From: a virus
IMG/VR virus record: IMGVR_UViG_3300010938_000951
Span: 186,001 to 250,000 of that record
Length of the DNA stretch: 64,000 bases
Reading direction: 5' to 3' (one strand)
Position numbers and translations under genes: made by a program. The notes under the pieces are model-generated. The model did not search any database and had not been told where the DNA came from. It saw nothing but the letters and a program-made list of their open reading frames with translations. Below, piece after piece: positions 16,524 to 25,354 of this stretch; the first letter of the stretch is position 1; every line of letters starts with the position of its first letter.

Positions 16524-16710
16524 GTTGATTATGACACCCAAAGAGCTACTTTTATCTTTAATTTCCGAAGAAAAAGAGCGCTTCGGCCAATATTCACAAT
16601 TATGCGCACTATATCAAATACCTCCCGATCCAATAGCGATAGCAAGACACCAGGGGAAACTGGAAGTGTTGCAGCGGCTTTTGCAGGAAAAGATTATTAT
16701 CAAGAGCTAA
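16516..16710 (+). CDS. Small helical protein overlapping the primase gene, 64 aa
   Basis: The ATG at 16516 overlaps the upstream stop (16521-16523). The sequence TPKELLLSLISEEKERFGQ and GKLEVLQRLLQEKIIIKS looks like a real compact helical protein. Its last 109 bases overlap the primase zinc-domain gene in another frame. ATG 16531 is an alternative start. It may be a separate small protein or the N-terminal part of a frameshifted primase product. Confidence 0.55.
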   Translation: MNKLIMTPKELLLSLISEEKERFGQYSQLCALYQIPPDPIAIARHQGKLEVLQRLLQEKIIIKS

Positions 16711-17219
16711 TTGGTAAAGCCAATACGGTACCTATTATTAAGTTATTCCGTCATTATGGCGTGCGTTTAGATGCGTATAATAAGAAAACGACTTGCCCAT
16801 TTAAATCTCATGCAGGAGGGCGTGAGCGTTCACCTTCTTTTTGGTACTATCCGGATACCAATACATTCCATTGTTTTGGTTGTCACAAGGGGCCTTCTTG
16901 TTGTGATTTTGTAGCTGAAATGGAACAGTGTACAAAAGTACAAGCAGCACAGAAAATACTACAACTGTATGAATCAGATGTAGATGAGGATAATGTGTAT
17001 AACGCTCAAGATTTTGAGGCGCGCCTCAAAATAATGATGGATTTTTCTGACACCGTGCGTGATTTTTATCAGACTTATTCGACCGAAGAATCCAGGGTAT
17101 ATGTTGAGCAAGCGTGCAAAAAATTCGACACGCTGAACCATAAAAAGAAGCTTAATAATGAAGCGCTGAGTCGCATTGTTGAGCAACTTAAAGAATACAT
17201 AAACCTATATAAACCATGA
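16602..17219 (+). CDS. DNA primase, CHC2 zinc-binding domain protein (split DnaG, N-terminal part)
   Basis: A 205-residue protein. The DnaG zinc domain runs about 30-110: CPFKSHAG, SPSFWYYPDTNTFHCFGCHKG, then CDFVAEME. The ligands are one Cys, one His and CFGC. No TOPRIM or RNA-polymerase domain follows; the C-terminal 90 residues are helical and unfamiliar. The catalytic part of a DnaG primase is encoded about 21 kb away (38555-39319). In DnaG the zinc domain reads the template and regulates primer length, and can act in trans. The first 30 residues are Ser/Thr-rich and overlap another ORF, so the true start is uncertain. It overlaps the Mre11-like gene by four bases. Confidence 0.85.
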   Translation: MRTISNTSRSNSDSKTPGETGSVAAAFAGKDYYQELIGKANTVPIIKLFRHYGVRLDAYNKKTTCPFKSHAGGRERSPSFWYYPDTNTFHCFGCHKGPSCCDFVAEMEQCTKVQAAQKILQLYESDVDEDNVYNAQDFEARLKIMMDFSDTVRDFYQTYSTEESRVYVEQACKKFDTLNHKKKLNNEALSRIVEQLKEYINLYKP

Positions 17220-18409
17220 CTAATGCCATAATTCTTGGCGATGTGCATCTGGGTAAAGGAACAAACATTGGCAAAGGCGGTGTTGGTTCTACTCTTAATA
17301 GCCGCATCGTTGATCAACTAAATTTATTAGACTGGACGTTAGATCGTGCAGTAGAGCATCATGCCGATCACATCATCATCACCGGAGACGTGTTTGAAGA
17401 GCCTAGACCACATCCAGGTCTGATTACATTATTTATCGCATGGCTAAAGAAATGTCAAGTCCATGATGTTAGCGTTCACATCATTGTTGGAAATCACGAT
17501 ATTTTACGCAATGGGCTTGTATCAAATTCCCCGCTCGATATCGTTAGCGAAGTCGAACTAGAAGGGATTAGTGTCTATAAAGACATTAACACCATCATAC
17601 TTGGCACAACAGCATTTACACTGGTGCCATTTCGTGATAGAAAATCATTTAGTGTCAATTCTAATGCGGAAGCAATTTCGCTTGTACGCGATAGCCTTGT
17701 CTATGAACTAGCTAGTATCCCAACTACCTATCGAAAAGTGTTAGTGGGACATTTGGCTATTGAGGGATCAATTCCTATCGGCGATGAAATTGATGATTTG
17801 ACCAATGAGTTGTTTTGTCCTTTGGATATGTTTCAAGGATATGACTATGTTTGGATGGGCCATGTTCATAAGCCGCAAGTAATGAAAAAGAAAAATCCTT
17901 ACATCGCCCATATTGGAAGTATGGATATTTCTAACTTTGGCGAAACTGATCATGCAAAGCATATTGTCATCTTCAATTGCGAAGAGGATAATTGGACAAG
18001 GGAATTTTTGCCCACTAGGCCCTTGCAAAAGATTGCCATCAGTGTTCCAAAAGATACAGAAGATACAACCTCCTATGTTTTAGATGAAATTAAGAAAGCG
18101 GGCGTTCAAGATAAAGCGATCGTTAAGGTCGAAGTGTCTCTAACTTCTCCAGACTTGAAATCAATCAATAAAGCCGCTATCGAGAAATATTTGACAGGTC
18201 ATGGTGCCTTTAATGTAAATGCCATTTACGAATCTAAAAAAGTTAATCTTATTAAAAAGGATAATACCAATACAATCGATTCAAAAATGGATGTGGCCGC
18301 TGCTATTAAGACCTATGCACAAACATATATAGAAGATGCTCTGCGTCCAGGTTTTATTGAATTGGCTATGGAAATTCATAATACCTATAAATCCGAGGGC
18401 AAAGAATGA
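17216..18409 (+). CDS. SbcD/Mre11-type exonuclease subunit (gp47-like)
   Basis: Calcineurin-like phosphoesterase motifs appear in order: GDVHLG (residues 8-13), ITGDVFEEP, VGNHDILRNG, VGHLAIEG and MGHVHKPQ. These bind the two Mn2+ ions of the Mre11 nuclease. Length (397) fits SbcD/gp47. With the Rad50-like subunit encoded next (ATGA overlap) it resects double-strand ends for recombination-dependent replication, as gp46/gp47 do in T4. Confidence 0.93.
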   Translation: MTNAIILGDVHLGKGTNIGKGGVGSTLNSRIVDQLNLLDWTLDRAVEHHADHIIITGDVFEEPRPHPGLITLFIAWLKKCQVHDVSVHIIVGNHDILRNGLVSNSPLDIVSEVELEGISVYKDINTIILGTTAFTLVPFRDRKSFSVNSNAEAISLVRDSLVYELASIPTTYRKVLVGHLAIEGSIPIGDEIDDLTNELFCPLDMFQGYDYVWMGHVHKPQVMKKKNPYIAHIGSMDISNFGETDHAKHIVIFNCEEDNWTREFLPTRPLQKIAISVPKDTEDTTSYVLDEIKKAGVQDKAIVKVEVSLTSPDLKSINKAAIEKYLTGHGAFNVNAIYESKKVNLIKKDNTNTIDSKMDVAAAIKTYAQTYIEDALRPGFIELAMEIHNTYKSEGKE

Positions 18410-20631
18410 GACCATCTAGATTATATGTAAAAGATTTTATGTGCTATGATGACGCGTATATTGATTTCTCACAATTCAATTCGGCTCTTATCATAGGCAA
18501 ATCAGATAATCCAGATGTTTCCAATGGTGTTGGCAAGACTACGCTTTTTAGAGCAATTGAATATGTTCTTTTTAATTACTCGGATGTTAATCTGGAAGAT
18601 ATTATTCGTGATGATGCTGATAAGTGCAGTGTAACTCTTGATTTTATTGTAGGTAACGAGGAATACAGAGTCACGCGCACACGCACGCGCAAGGGTACAA
18701 CCGATCTTACTCTTTACAAACGTACTGCGTTGGATGGCGAAGAAACAGAAGTATTGCATTCTATTAATGGAGATCGTTACATTCCCTTATTAGATGATGT
18801 AGAAAAATACTGGAAAGACATATCTGGACGTCGTGCCGCTGACACTGACAAAGAGTTAGCAAAACTAGTTAAGGTGAATTTGAAATCCTTTAGGATATTT
18901 ATTCACTTCTTACAACGTGATTTTGGTGGGTTAACAACAGCTACACCTGAAACGCGTAAAAAGATTTTGAAAGATGCTTTGAATTTAATTGTGTATTCAA
19001 AATTAGAAAAGCTTGCTAAAGAGAAATCGTCCGCCCTTCAAAAAGAGTCGGACAAATTTCGCACACTCATCAACAGCTTAGGGGATCCTGATGCTACTAT
19101 GGCAGAAATCTCTAGCAAATTAATAGATGTGGAAAAAGAAATTTCTAGTCGTTCACTTAAAGTTGGAGATTTAGAAGTTCAGATAAACGCAGCTAATGAA
19201 AATGTCAATAGGCTTGTTAATGAGCACTCTAATTTAGAAAGTAAATTCTCTAATTTGGTCGAGAAAGAACAATCTCTTAACGTAGAGAAAACCAAAATAG
19301 AAACATCTATTAAAGAATATACTACTAAAAAATCTAATGTTATTAAGGTTGCCCATGAGGCCGTAGCTGAGCTTAAACAATTGGAAGAAACTCAAATCAA
19401 ACTAGTTGATTTAGATTATAATCAAATAGATGTTCTTTCCGAAAAGATTGTTTCAAATAAAGAAAAAATAGCCCAACTAAGCCTTACTATTCAAAATGAT
19501 TTGGCAAGAGTCGATAAGTTAAGAAAACCTATTCCTGAAGATGGCGAATGTGAAGAATGTCGCCAACCAATTACGGCAGAACATAGAAAAATTTGCCAAC
19601 AGAAACTTGATCAGGAGTTGCGTGAGAAGCAGGTTAATATTCAGTCTTGTAAGAAGGATATTGCTGCATTGAATGCTGAAAATGCCGTTCATCAGCAAAC
19701 CATTAATACATTAACGCTTTCTAAACAGCACCTAGAAAGTATTAACAACAAAATCTCTGCCAAGAAAAAAGAAGTTACTGATAAGCGTGCCATTCATGAT
19801 GAGTATAAGGTATTATTGGATAAGTTTACCTCTGAATTAGAAGATAAAATTAAAGAGATGGATGCTATTACTGAGCAGCTTCAAAACTCTTCTGCGATTA
19901 AAGAGGCAAAAATTCTTGAAAAACAAATTCAAGAAGAGAGGCAAAAAGCAAAATCTATTGAATCACAGATTCTTATCAATAATAAAGAACTGAATCATTT
20001 TAATAGCACCAAAGCTGTTTTACAACATGATTTAAATCAAAGAATAGATGAAAAGCGCAAGAAAATAGAATATACAAAGTTGCTAAAAGAAATTGAAGAC
20101 AAGTTAGGTATGTACCCAGCAGTTGTTCAAGCTTTTTCTAGTACTGGTATTCCTAATTTGATTATACAAAATGTTCTTGATGATTTACAAATTGAGGCCA
20201 ATACATTGCTAGCTCAATTAAAACCGGGTCTACAATTATCTTTCTCAGTTGAGAAAACCGTAGAAAAGACAGGCGATCAAGCAGATACATTAGATATTCA
20301 TTATACCGTTAATGGTAAGAAACGATATTATGAAAATATTTCTGGGGCCATGCAATTAGCAGTTAACTTTAGTTTAAAGTTAGGTCTATCTTTCTTGTTG
20401 CAAAAATTAAGTGGCGTAGATGTTCGCTTCTTGTTGTTAGATGAGATTGATCAATCTTTAGATAAAGCTAGTGTAGATTTCTTTGCTGATATAGTGAAGC
20501 TCTTTTCTAAAGACTATACTATATTGGTCATTACTCATAATGATCGTTTGAAAGATAAATTCTCACATGCAGTGTTAGTGGAACAAGATATAAATATGGT
20601 ATCACGTGCGAAGGTTGTATCTTCGTGGTGA
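18406..20631 (+). CDS. SbcC/Rad50-type ATPase subunit (gp46-like)
   Basis: A 741-residue SMC-like ATPase. Walker A is near residues 40-46 (GVGKTTLF); two long coiled-coil arms flank a zinc hook (Cys382-x2-Cys385, CEECRQP). The signature (ENISGAMQLAVNFS) and Walker B (FLLLDEIDQSLD) lie near the C-terminus, followed by a VITHNDR switch. It pairs with the Mre11-like subunit encoded immediately upstream, overlapping by four bases. Confidence 0.95.
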   Translation: MRPSRLYVKDFMCYDDAYIDFSQFNSALIIGKSDNPDVSNGVGKTTLFRAIEYVLFNYSDVNLEDIIRDDADKCSVTLDFIVGNEEYRVTRTRTRKGTTDLTLYKRTALDGEETEVLHSINGDRYIPLLDDVEKYWKDISGRRAADTDKELAKLVKVNLKSFRIFIHFLQRDFGGLTTATPETRKKILKDALNLIVYSKLEKLAKEKSSALQKESDKFRTLINSLGDPDATMAEISSKLIDVEKEISSRSLKVGDLEVQINAANENVNRLVNEHSNLESKFSNLVEKEQSLNVEKTKIETSIKEYTTKKSNVIKVAHEAVAELKQLEETQIKLVDLDYNQIDVLSEKIVSNKEKIAQLSLTIQNDLARVDKLRKPIPEDGECEECRQPITAEHRKICQQKLDQELREKQVNIQSCKKDIAALNAENAVHQQTINTLTLSKQHLESINNKISAKKKEVTDKRAIHDEYKVLLDKFTSELEDKIKEMDAITEQLQNSSAIKEAKILEKQIQEERQKAKSIESQILINNKELNHFNSTKAVLQHDLNQRIDEKRKKIEYTKLLKEIEDKLGMYPAVVQAFSSTGIPNLIIQNVLDDLQIEANTLLAQLKPGLQLSFSVEKTVEKTGDQADTLDIHYTVNGKKRYYENISGAMQLAVNFSLKLGLSFLLQKLSGVDVRFLLLDEIDQSLDKASVDFFADIVKLFSKDYTILVITHNDRLKDKFSHAVLVEQDINMVSRAKVVSSW

Positions 20632-20640
20632 GGAGGTTGG

Positions 20641-21267
20641 ATGTATAGAATTGCGATTTGCGGTAAAGCTAACACTGGCAAGAATACATTAGCTAACCTA
20701 CTTTATCAAGAAGCCTACGAAAAAGATAATGCGACATTGATATCCAATGGGGGACTAGGCTTGCAAGCTTATTCTGGGAAGTTTATGGCGTTTGCTGATC
20801 CAATCAAAGAAATTGTGATGACTATGTTTCCTAGAGCTAACAAGGAATGTTTATATGGCCCATCTCATTTGCGCGCAGAAATTATTCCTGGCGCTTTTAA
20901 AGATGGTAAACCGTTAACATATAGACAGGCTTTAATTGATATTGGTACAGAAGTAGGACGCAAATATAGTGATAGAATTTGGTTAGATAATTTTGATCAT
21001 CGTTTTGAAGAAATATCTAAAAAGAAATTGAACATTGTTGTAGTGACTGACGTTCGTTTTCGCAATGAATTTGACCACCTTAAGGAAAAGGGGTTTTTCC
21101 AAATCCGATTGTATCGAGATACAGGCGCTCCTGAGATCCAACATATTAGTGAAACTGGTCAAAGCTCTATTAAGGACGAAGAGTTTGACTATGTATTAAT
21201 CAACAATAAATCTCTGGAAGAATTAAAAGAGGAGGTTCGTTGTCAGATCATACCCAGAATTTCTTAA
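20641..21267 (+). CDS. Deoxynucleoside monophosphate kinase
   Basis: The P-loop CGKANTGKNTLANLLY opens the protein, followed by FADPIKEI and the family-typical RQALIDIGTEVGRKY...W and VVTDVRFRNEFD. This matches the phage dNMP kinase family (T4 gp1, T5 dnk), which phosphorylates several dNMPs to feed replication. 208 residues is the normal size. GAGGAGG provides a strong SD. It overlaps the next gene by 28 bases. Confidence 0.88.
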   Translation: MYRIAICGKANTGKNTLANLLYQEAYEKDNATLISNGGLGLQAYSGKFMAFADPIKEIVMTMFPRANKECLYGPSHLRAEIIPGAFKDGKPLTYRQALIDIGTEVGRKYSDRIWLDNFDHRFEEISKKKLNIVVVTDVRFRNEFDHLKEKGFFQIRLYRDTGAPEIQHISETGQSSIKDEEFDYVLINNKSLEELKEEVRCQIIPRIS

Positions 21268-21617
21268 TAGAAAAGGCTATTAATACTTTCGTATATGCTC
21301 AAATGAGCGTTGAAGCCCTGAAAAAGAATTTCGTACCTAAATACCTGGCGACAGGAGAGCAAAAATTCTATCGCTTTCTAATCCTCTACGCTCTAAATAA
21401 ACTAATATATATTGAAAAAGGCTCCTTCAAGGGTAAATCACCCGAGTTGGAGTTTTTAGATTATTATGACCAATTCATAATTTTGTATAGAAGAGAAGGT
21501 GAGGATGTTTATCTTGAGCTAGCCCGAGTATTTAGAAAGGCAGCGCATAAAGTTTATCGAGTTATGTTAAAAAAGAATATGACCGAGAGAAACGCAAAAT
21601 TCCTCAATTTGGTATAA
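21240..21617 (+). CDS. Hypothetical protein, 125 aa (TTG start)
   Basis: It starts at TTG 21240 with AGAGGAGG four bases upstream, inside the end of the kinase gene. The protein is helical with aromatic and basic residues (FYRFLILYALNKLIY; RKAAHKVYRVMLKKN). Translational coupling with the kinase is likely. No family recognised. Confidence 0.7.
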   Translation: MSDHTQNFLIEKAINTFVYAQMSVEALKKNFVPKYLATGEQKFYRFLILYALNKLIYIEKGSFKGKSPELEFLDYYDQFIILYRREGEDVYLELARVFRKAAHKVYRVMLKKNMTERNAKFLNLV

Positions 21618-21618
21618 T

Positions 21619-22653
21619 ATGGCAGTTATCAGCGTTACAATTACACAATCATCAGAACAAATAGTCGCCGGAATTCCTAAAACAGTTTCTATAACTACTA
21701 ACATTCCAGCTACTATTGTTTATACATTGGATGGAACTGATCCGACCTTGTTTTCTACTATTTATACTGGTCCAATCTTTTTACCATTTGATGAATTATT
21801 AGTAACTCTCAAAGTACTAGCCACTAATGGTGTCGATTCTTCTCCAATAGTTGTTGAGCAGTATATGACTGATATAGTTAATAGTAATGCTCGTTTGCCA
21901 CATGCTAGTACTACCGCTCAAGCTGGAAGTGTAATTCCTGATGCATATCCTTTTGGTACTCCGCCTTTTCAACCTCGGCAAGGTTATTTGAATCCGGCTG
22001 ATGCTGGACCATATGGCGGGGCGGTTTATAATCCGGCTTTACCGGCCACCCCTACAGGTTTTGATGGCCAGGGTAACCCAACAGGCTATACTAACCAACC
22101 ATACAATATTACAAATTATCAGGTTACATATACAAATAGAGACGCCTCAGGTAATCAGGGCGGTAATATTGGGAACATACCCGGTAAAACTACGTTACCA
22201 TATCCAAGCGATGTGCAGCCAGATAGGGGACAAACTTCTGGACAGGGACCAGAAGAAAGCAGTCAGTTTACATCATTGTTTGATCCTAGGGCAATGGTTA
22301 TTTTTCAAGATTTTAGCAAAGAAGACCCTAACGATCCGCCACAAATTAATAGACAGTTTTTTACACTGGAAAACCCAGAAAGAGCAAGAGACGGCACATT
22401 TTATTTTAATACAGGACAAGATGCCTCTGCTCCAATTAGTGGTTCATTTGTAAGGGCACATTATAATCCACGCACAAATACTATTACGCACTATTATAGA
22501 GACTCTTGGTCGAATAAATGGATTATTTCAACGGCCCCATATCAACCTACGGGTACATTTGATGGGAACATGGCTCAAATGGCCATGGGAACCAAGAGTG
22601 GCGCTGGCGTTGTTTTTGAATGGCTTCCATTTGCAAGACGTGTTCTATTCTAA
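21619..22653 (+). CDS. Putative virion/surface protein with chitobiase-like domain
   Basis: Residues about 5-85 look like a small immunoglobulin-like domain of the chitobiase C-terminal type (YTLDGTDPT, STIYTGPIF), often found in surface and carbohydrate-related proteins. The middle is rich in Gly, Pro, Asn, Tyr and Thr, like a fibrous linker. A C-terminal folded domain follows (REFFTLENPERARDG-type region; YYRDSWSNKW). A virion decoration or fibre protein is likely, unusual between kinase and nuclease genes. Enzymatic motifs are absent. Confidence 0.6.
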   Translation: MAVISVTITQSSEQIVAGIPKTVSITTNIPATIVYTLDGTDPTLFSTIYTGPIFLPFDELLVTLKVLATNGVDSSPIVVEQYMTDIVNSNARLPHASTTAQAGSVIPDAYPFGTPPFQPRQGYLNPADAGPYGGAVYNPALPATPTGFDGQGNPTGYTNQPYNITNYQVTYTNRDASGNQGGNIGNIPGKTTLPYPSDVQPDRGQTSGQGPEESSQFTSLFDPRAMVIFQDFSKEDPNDPPQINRQFFTLENPERARDGTFYFNTGQDASAPISGSFVRAHYNPRTNTITHYYRDSWSNKWIISTAPYQPTGTFDGNMAQMAMGTKSGAGVVFEWLPFARRVLF

Positions 22654-22655
22654 AT

Positions 22656-22665
22656 CGATATATAG
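22656..22665 (+). promoter_or_regulatory. CGATATATAG motif, candidate promoter element
   Basis: Lies in the 41-base gap between the chitobiase-like gene and the nuclease gene, 30 bases before its ATG. It shares the GATATATA core with other junctions in the window. Confidence 0.3.
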
Positions 22666-22694
22666 ATTATTATACATTAAACGAAAGAATATTA

Positions 22695-23480
22695 ATGACA
22701 GAAGATTTACGTTTGTCGGTTAGCAAGACCAAGACCTTCTTGGATTGTAAAGCTAAGTATAAATTTTGCTACATTGAAAAGTTACCACGAAAAGATTGGG
22801 ATTTTCATATTTTTGGTAAGTTTTGCCATAGTGTTTTAGAGTATTTTCATAAACAATATATTGAGGGGTGCTTGTTACCATATAATGTTACTATGAATGA
22901 TGCTTTTAAGCATGCACTTTCTGAATTTAAAGATAAGATGACTCCTGAAATGAAAAAGGAATGTTGGCAAATTATTGACCAATATCTGCGTTTAATTACA
23001 AAAGATAAACAAAGTGGTATGCCAGCCAACGTAATTGCTGTGGAAAAAAGATTTGATTTTGCCATCGCAGAAAATCTTGTTTTAAACGGAGCAATTGACA
23101 GGATTCAATTAGATGACGATAATGTTATCCACGTGGCGGACTACAAGACCACCAAACATAAAAAATATTTGAAAAATGATTTCTTCCAACTTTTAACGTA
23201 TGCTTATGTTATAGTGTCCCAAGACCCAACTATAGAAAAAGTTAGAGCATCGTATATTTTACTCAGACACAATTTTGAATATGTAACAACTGAGTTTAAC
23301 AAGGAAGAAATTTTGGCAGTAAAAGATAAATATGAAGAATACGCAAAACAGATGCTTGCAGAAAAGGAGTTCCCTCCTAATCCAACCAACCTCTGTAATT
23401 ACTGCGATTATTTACAAGAATGTCCTGCCGGCAAGAGTAAAGCTTTTGATCAACAAGTTTACGGTGAAGTTAACTGGTAA
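22695..23480 (+). CDS. PD-(D/E)XK nuclease, Cas4/RecB type with Fe-S cysteines
   Basis: A 261-residue protein. It starts LSVSKTKTFLDCKAKYKFCYI and has HSVLEYFHK (motif I His), GAIDRIQLDD, VADYKTTKH (the D...ExK-equivalent DYKT) and QLLTYAYV (QxxxY). The C-terminus has CNYCDYLQEC; with a Cys near residue 18 this gives the four ligands of a Cas4/AddB-type 4Fe-4S cluster. Such nucleases process DNA ends. ATG 22695 fits the domain start; upstream in-frame codons belong to the preceding gene's overlap. It probably works with Mre11/Rad50 and RecA; no CRISPR is present. Confidence 0.88.
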   Translation: MTEDLRLSVSKTKTFLDCKAKYKFCYIEKLPRKDWDFHIFGKFCHSVLEYFHKQYIEGCLLPYNVTMNDAFKHALSEFKDKMTPEMKKECWQIIDQYLRLITKDKQSGMPANVIAVEKRFDFAIAENLVLNGAIDRIQLDDDNVIHVADYKTTKHKKYLKNDFFQLLTYAYVIVSQDPTIEKVRASYILLRHNFEYVTTEFNKEEILAVKDKYEEYAKQMLAEKEFPPNPTNLCNYCDYLQECPAGKSKAFDQQVYGEVNW

Positions 23481-23489
23481 GAGGAAACA

Positions 23490-24737
23490 ATGCAAATTGA
23501 AGTAACTGAATTAGAACCATGCAGACTGTCTGTTCACTATGAGGCTAACTTCCTGGAAATCTCTGATAAGAGAGCAGAAGTTGAAAGTGCTTTTAAGAAA
23601 GCTCCTGTACCAGGATTTAGACCAGGTAAAGTACCACCTGAAGCTATTAGAGTTCATTATCGTCAACAGATTGACGACTCTCTAAAGCGCGCGCTTGCAG
23701 AAGATGCATTTCACAATACTCTTTTCGAAAAGAAAATTAGACCACATGGTGCCCCACGTTTTAATAGTTTACTATTAGACGGCGGTAAGTTTACTTGTGA
23801 CTTTGAAATTCTAACCAAGCCCGATTTTGAAGTGCCTGCTTGGAAAGATATGGAAGTCGCAAAGCCACACGGGGAAATGGAAGCGTCTGTTCTAGCCGAG
23901 AAAATGATGCAAGAGTTGCGTGTTCGTTTAGGTGAAGTATCTCCTTATACCGATACTGATTTCGTTCAATCTGGAGACAATGTCATCATTGATTATAAAG
24001 GCACCGTAGATGGTCAAGTTGTTGATAGTCTAGTGGCTGAAGGAGAGATGATTACTATTGGTAATAGCCCATTAGCCGCTTTTGATAACAACTTATTAGG
24101 TATGTCCTTAGATGAAGTCCGTGAATTTGATTTCGTGGCACCTCCACAAGGATTACCATCTTTAGCTGGTAAAACTGTTCACTTTACAGTCACATTGAAG
24201 ATGGGCTCTAAGACCGTTCCATGTGCCCTAGATGATGAAATGGCAAAAAAGATGGGTAAAAATACGTTTGAAGAATTACAGGAAACTGTATCTCAAGCAG
24301 CTTTTGCTCGTGCAGCTAATATGAATAAGATGGCAGTTCAAGAAGCAGTAGCTAGAAAACTTATTACTAGTGTTGATATTAAAGTTCCAAATTGGATGTC
24401 TTTATCTGAAGCGCAATATCTAAGCCACCAATCCCAACTAGATTGGAATGCTATGCAAGATTCAGACAGAGAGAAAATGATTGAAATGGCCGAGCAAAAT
24501 GTTAAGTTATCTTTGATTCTAGATAAGATTAGAGAATCTGAGCCGGAAGCACAGCTAACTGACCAGGAAGTGTTTGAAATTATCAAACAAAATTTGGCCA
24601 ATACCAAAGTGACGCAAAGTTTAGATGAGGTCATTCAGCAAATGAATAAGACAGGTTATCTACAAATTTTGTTCCAGCGCATTAAAGATGAAAATACTAT
24701 GGATTACATAGTAAAGTCAGTAAAGTTGATTGATTAA
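23490..24737 (+). CDS. tig: Trigger factor (ribosome-associated chaperone/PPIase)
   Basis: A 415-residue homologue of bacterial trigger factor (432 in E. coli). The ribosome-docking signature GFRPGKVP sits at residues 42-49, matching GFRKGKVP. The PPIase-like FKBP domain (about 155-240) includes DNVIIDYKGTVDGQVVD and the long substrate-binding C-terminal helices follow. The docking loop is conserved, so it should bind uL23 at the tunnel exit and meet nascent chains. GAGGAAACA gives a good SD. Phage-encoded trigger factor is very rare to my knowledge. Confidence 0.93.
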   Translation: MQIEVTELEPCRLSVHYEANFLEISDKRAEVESAFKKAPVPGFRPGKVPPEAIRVHYRQQIDDSLKRALAEDAFHNTLFEKKIRPHGAPRFNSLLLDGGKFTCDFEILTKPDFEVPAWKDMEVAKPHGEMEASVLAEKMMQELRVRLGEVSPYTDTDFVQSGDNVIIDYKGTVDGQVVDSLVAEGEMITIGNSPLAAFDNNLLGMSLDEVREFDFVAPPQGLPSLAGKTVHFTVTLKMGSKTVPCALDDEMAKKMGKNTFEELQETVSQAAFARAANMNKMAVQEAVARKLITSVDIKVPNWMSLSEAQYLSHQSQLDWNAMQDSDREKMIEMAEQNVKLSLILDKIRESEPEAQLTDQEVFEIIKQNLANTKVTQSLDEVIQQMNKTGYLQILFQRIKDENTMDYIVKSVKLID

Positions 24738-24753
24738 TATAGGAGAAAGTATA

Positions 24754-25074
24754 ATGGGAAAGAAAGATAATGGTCCGCTAACTTCATTACCAAAGAAGTG
24801 GGATGATCTCATTAAAAAGATGCCAGAGTTCAAAGACACCGCTGATGCTGCTAGTGTCGAAGAGCTAAAGAAAATTATTGTTGACTGTGAAGGAAATATT
24901 TACACAGTTAGTAGAGAAGAAGAAGCTGATGATAAACTCACTGCTGCCAGAGAAATGGCCAAAGAATTATCAGCACCTTATCGCGATGCAAAGAAAGTAC
25001 AACAAGCAAAAATTCAATATGCTCTACTTTGCTTGGAGAGTAAGGGAGTAGACTTAGATAATAAAGGCGACTAA
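24754..25074 (+). CDS. Hypothetical protein, 106 aa
   Basis: ATG 24754 has AGGAGAAAG five bases upstream; an in-frame ATG-like start further up would overlap the trigger factor stop. The protein is charged and helical (DDLIKKMPEFKDTAD; KELSAPYRDAKKVQQAKIQYALLCLE). The last part resembles the conserved helices of phage proteins that accompany SSB or helicase, but not strongly enough to name. Overlaps the next gene as TAATG. Confidence 0.68.
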   Translation: MGKKDNGPLTSLPKKWDDLIKKMPEFKDTADAASVEELKKIIVDCEGNIYTVSREEEADDKLTAAREMAKELSAPYRDAKKVQQAKIQYALLCLESKGVDLDNKGD

Positions 25075-25352
25075 TGAAGGTCGAAAGGTTCCTAATTCAA
25101 GCATGCTGTAATAAAAAGCAGATTGTCTTTAAATTAGACAAAACTGTTGATCAAAGTTTGCTTGAAGTTCTGAAAAGTAATGGGTTCACAGAAGCTGCCC
25201 ACTTTACTAAAGCAGGAATGCTATATGCCGATAATCTGGACTTAATAGTGACGGGTCCATTTGGTGGCGATAAGCTCAATGCTAAGTGTAAAAAAGCAGA
25301 TTGTGACCAAATCCTCAATGATTTTGAGGCTTTACTTGTCAGAACGGGGTGA
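25074..25352 (+). CDS. Hypothetical protein, 92 aa
   Basis: A small protein with a mixed alpha/beta pattern, VKVFKLDKTVDQSLLEVLKSNGF-like N-terminal half and several Cys (CCNKK, CKKADC). The four Cys could bind metal. It is translationally coupled on both sides (TAATG upstream, ends three bases before the M41-type gene's ATG). No family recognised. Confidence 0.65.
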   Translation: MKVERFLIQACCNKKQIVFKLDKTVDQSLLEVLKSNGFTEAAHFTKAGMLYADNLDLIVTGPFGGDKLNAKCKKADCDQILNDFEALLVRTG

Positions 25353-25354
25353 TA

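Noticed and set aside
22695-23480. Cas4-like nuclease as evidence for a CRISPR system
   Set aside because: No Cas1, Cas2 or array is present; such nucleases are common in phage recombination modules.
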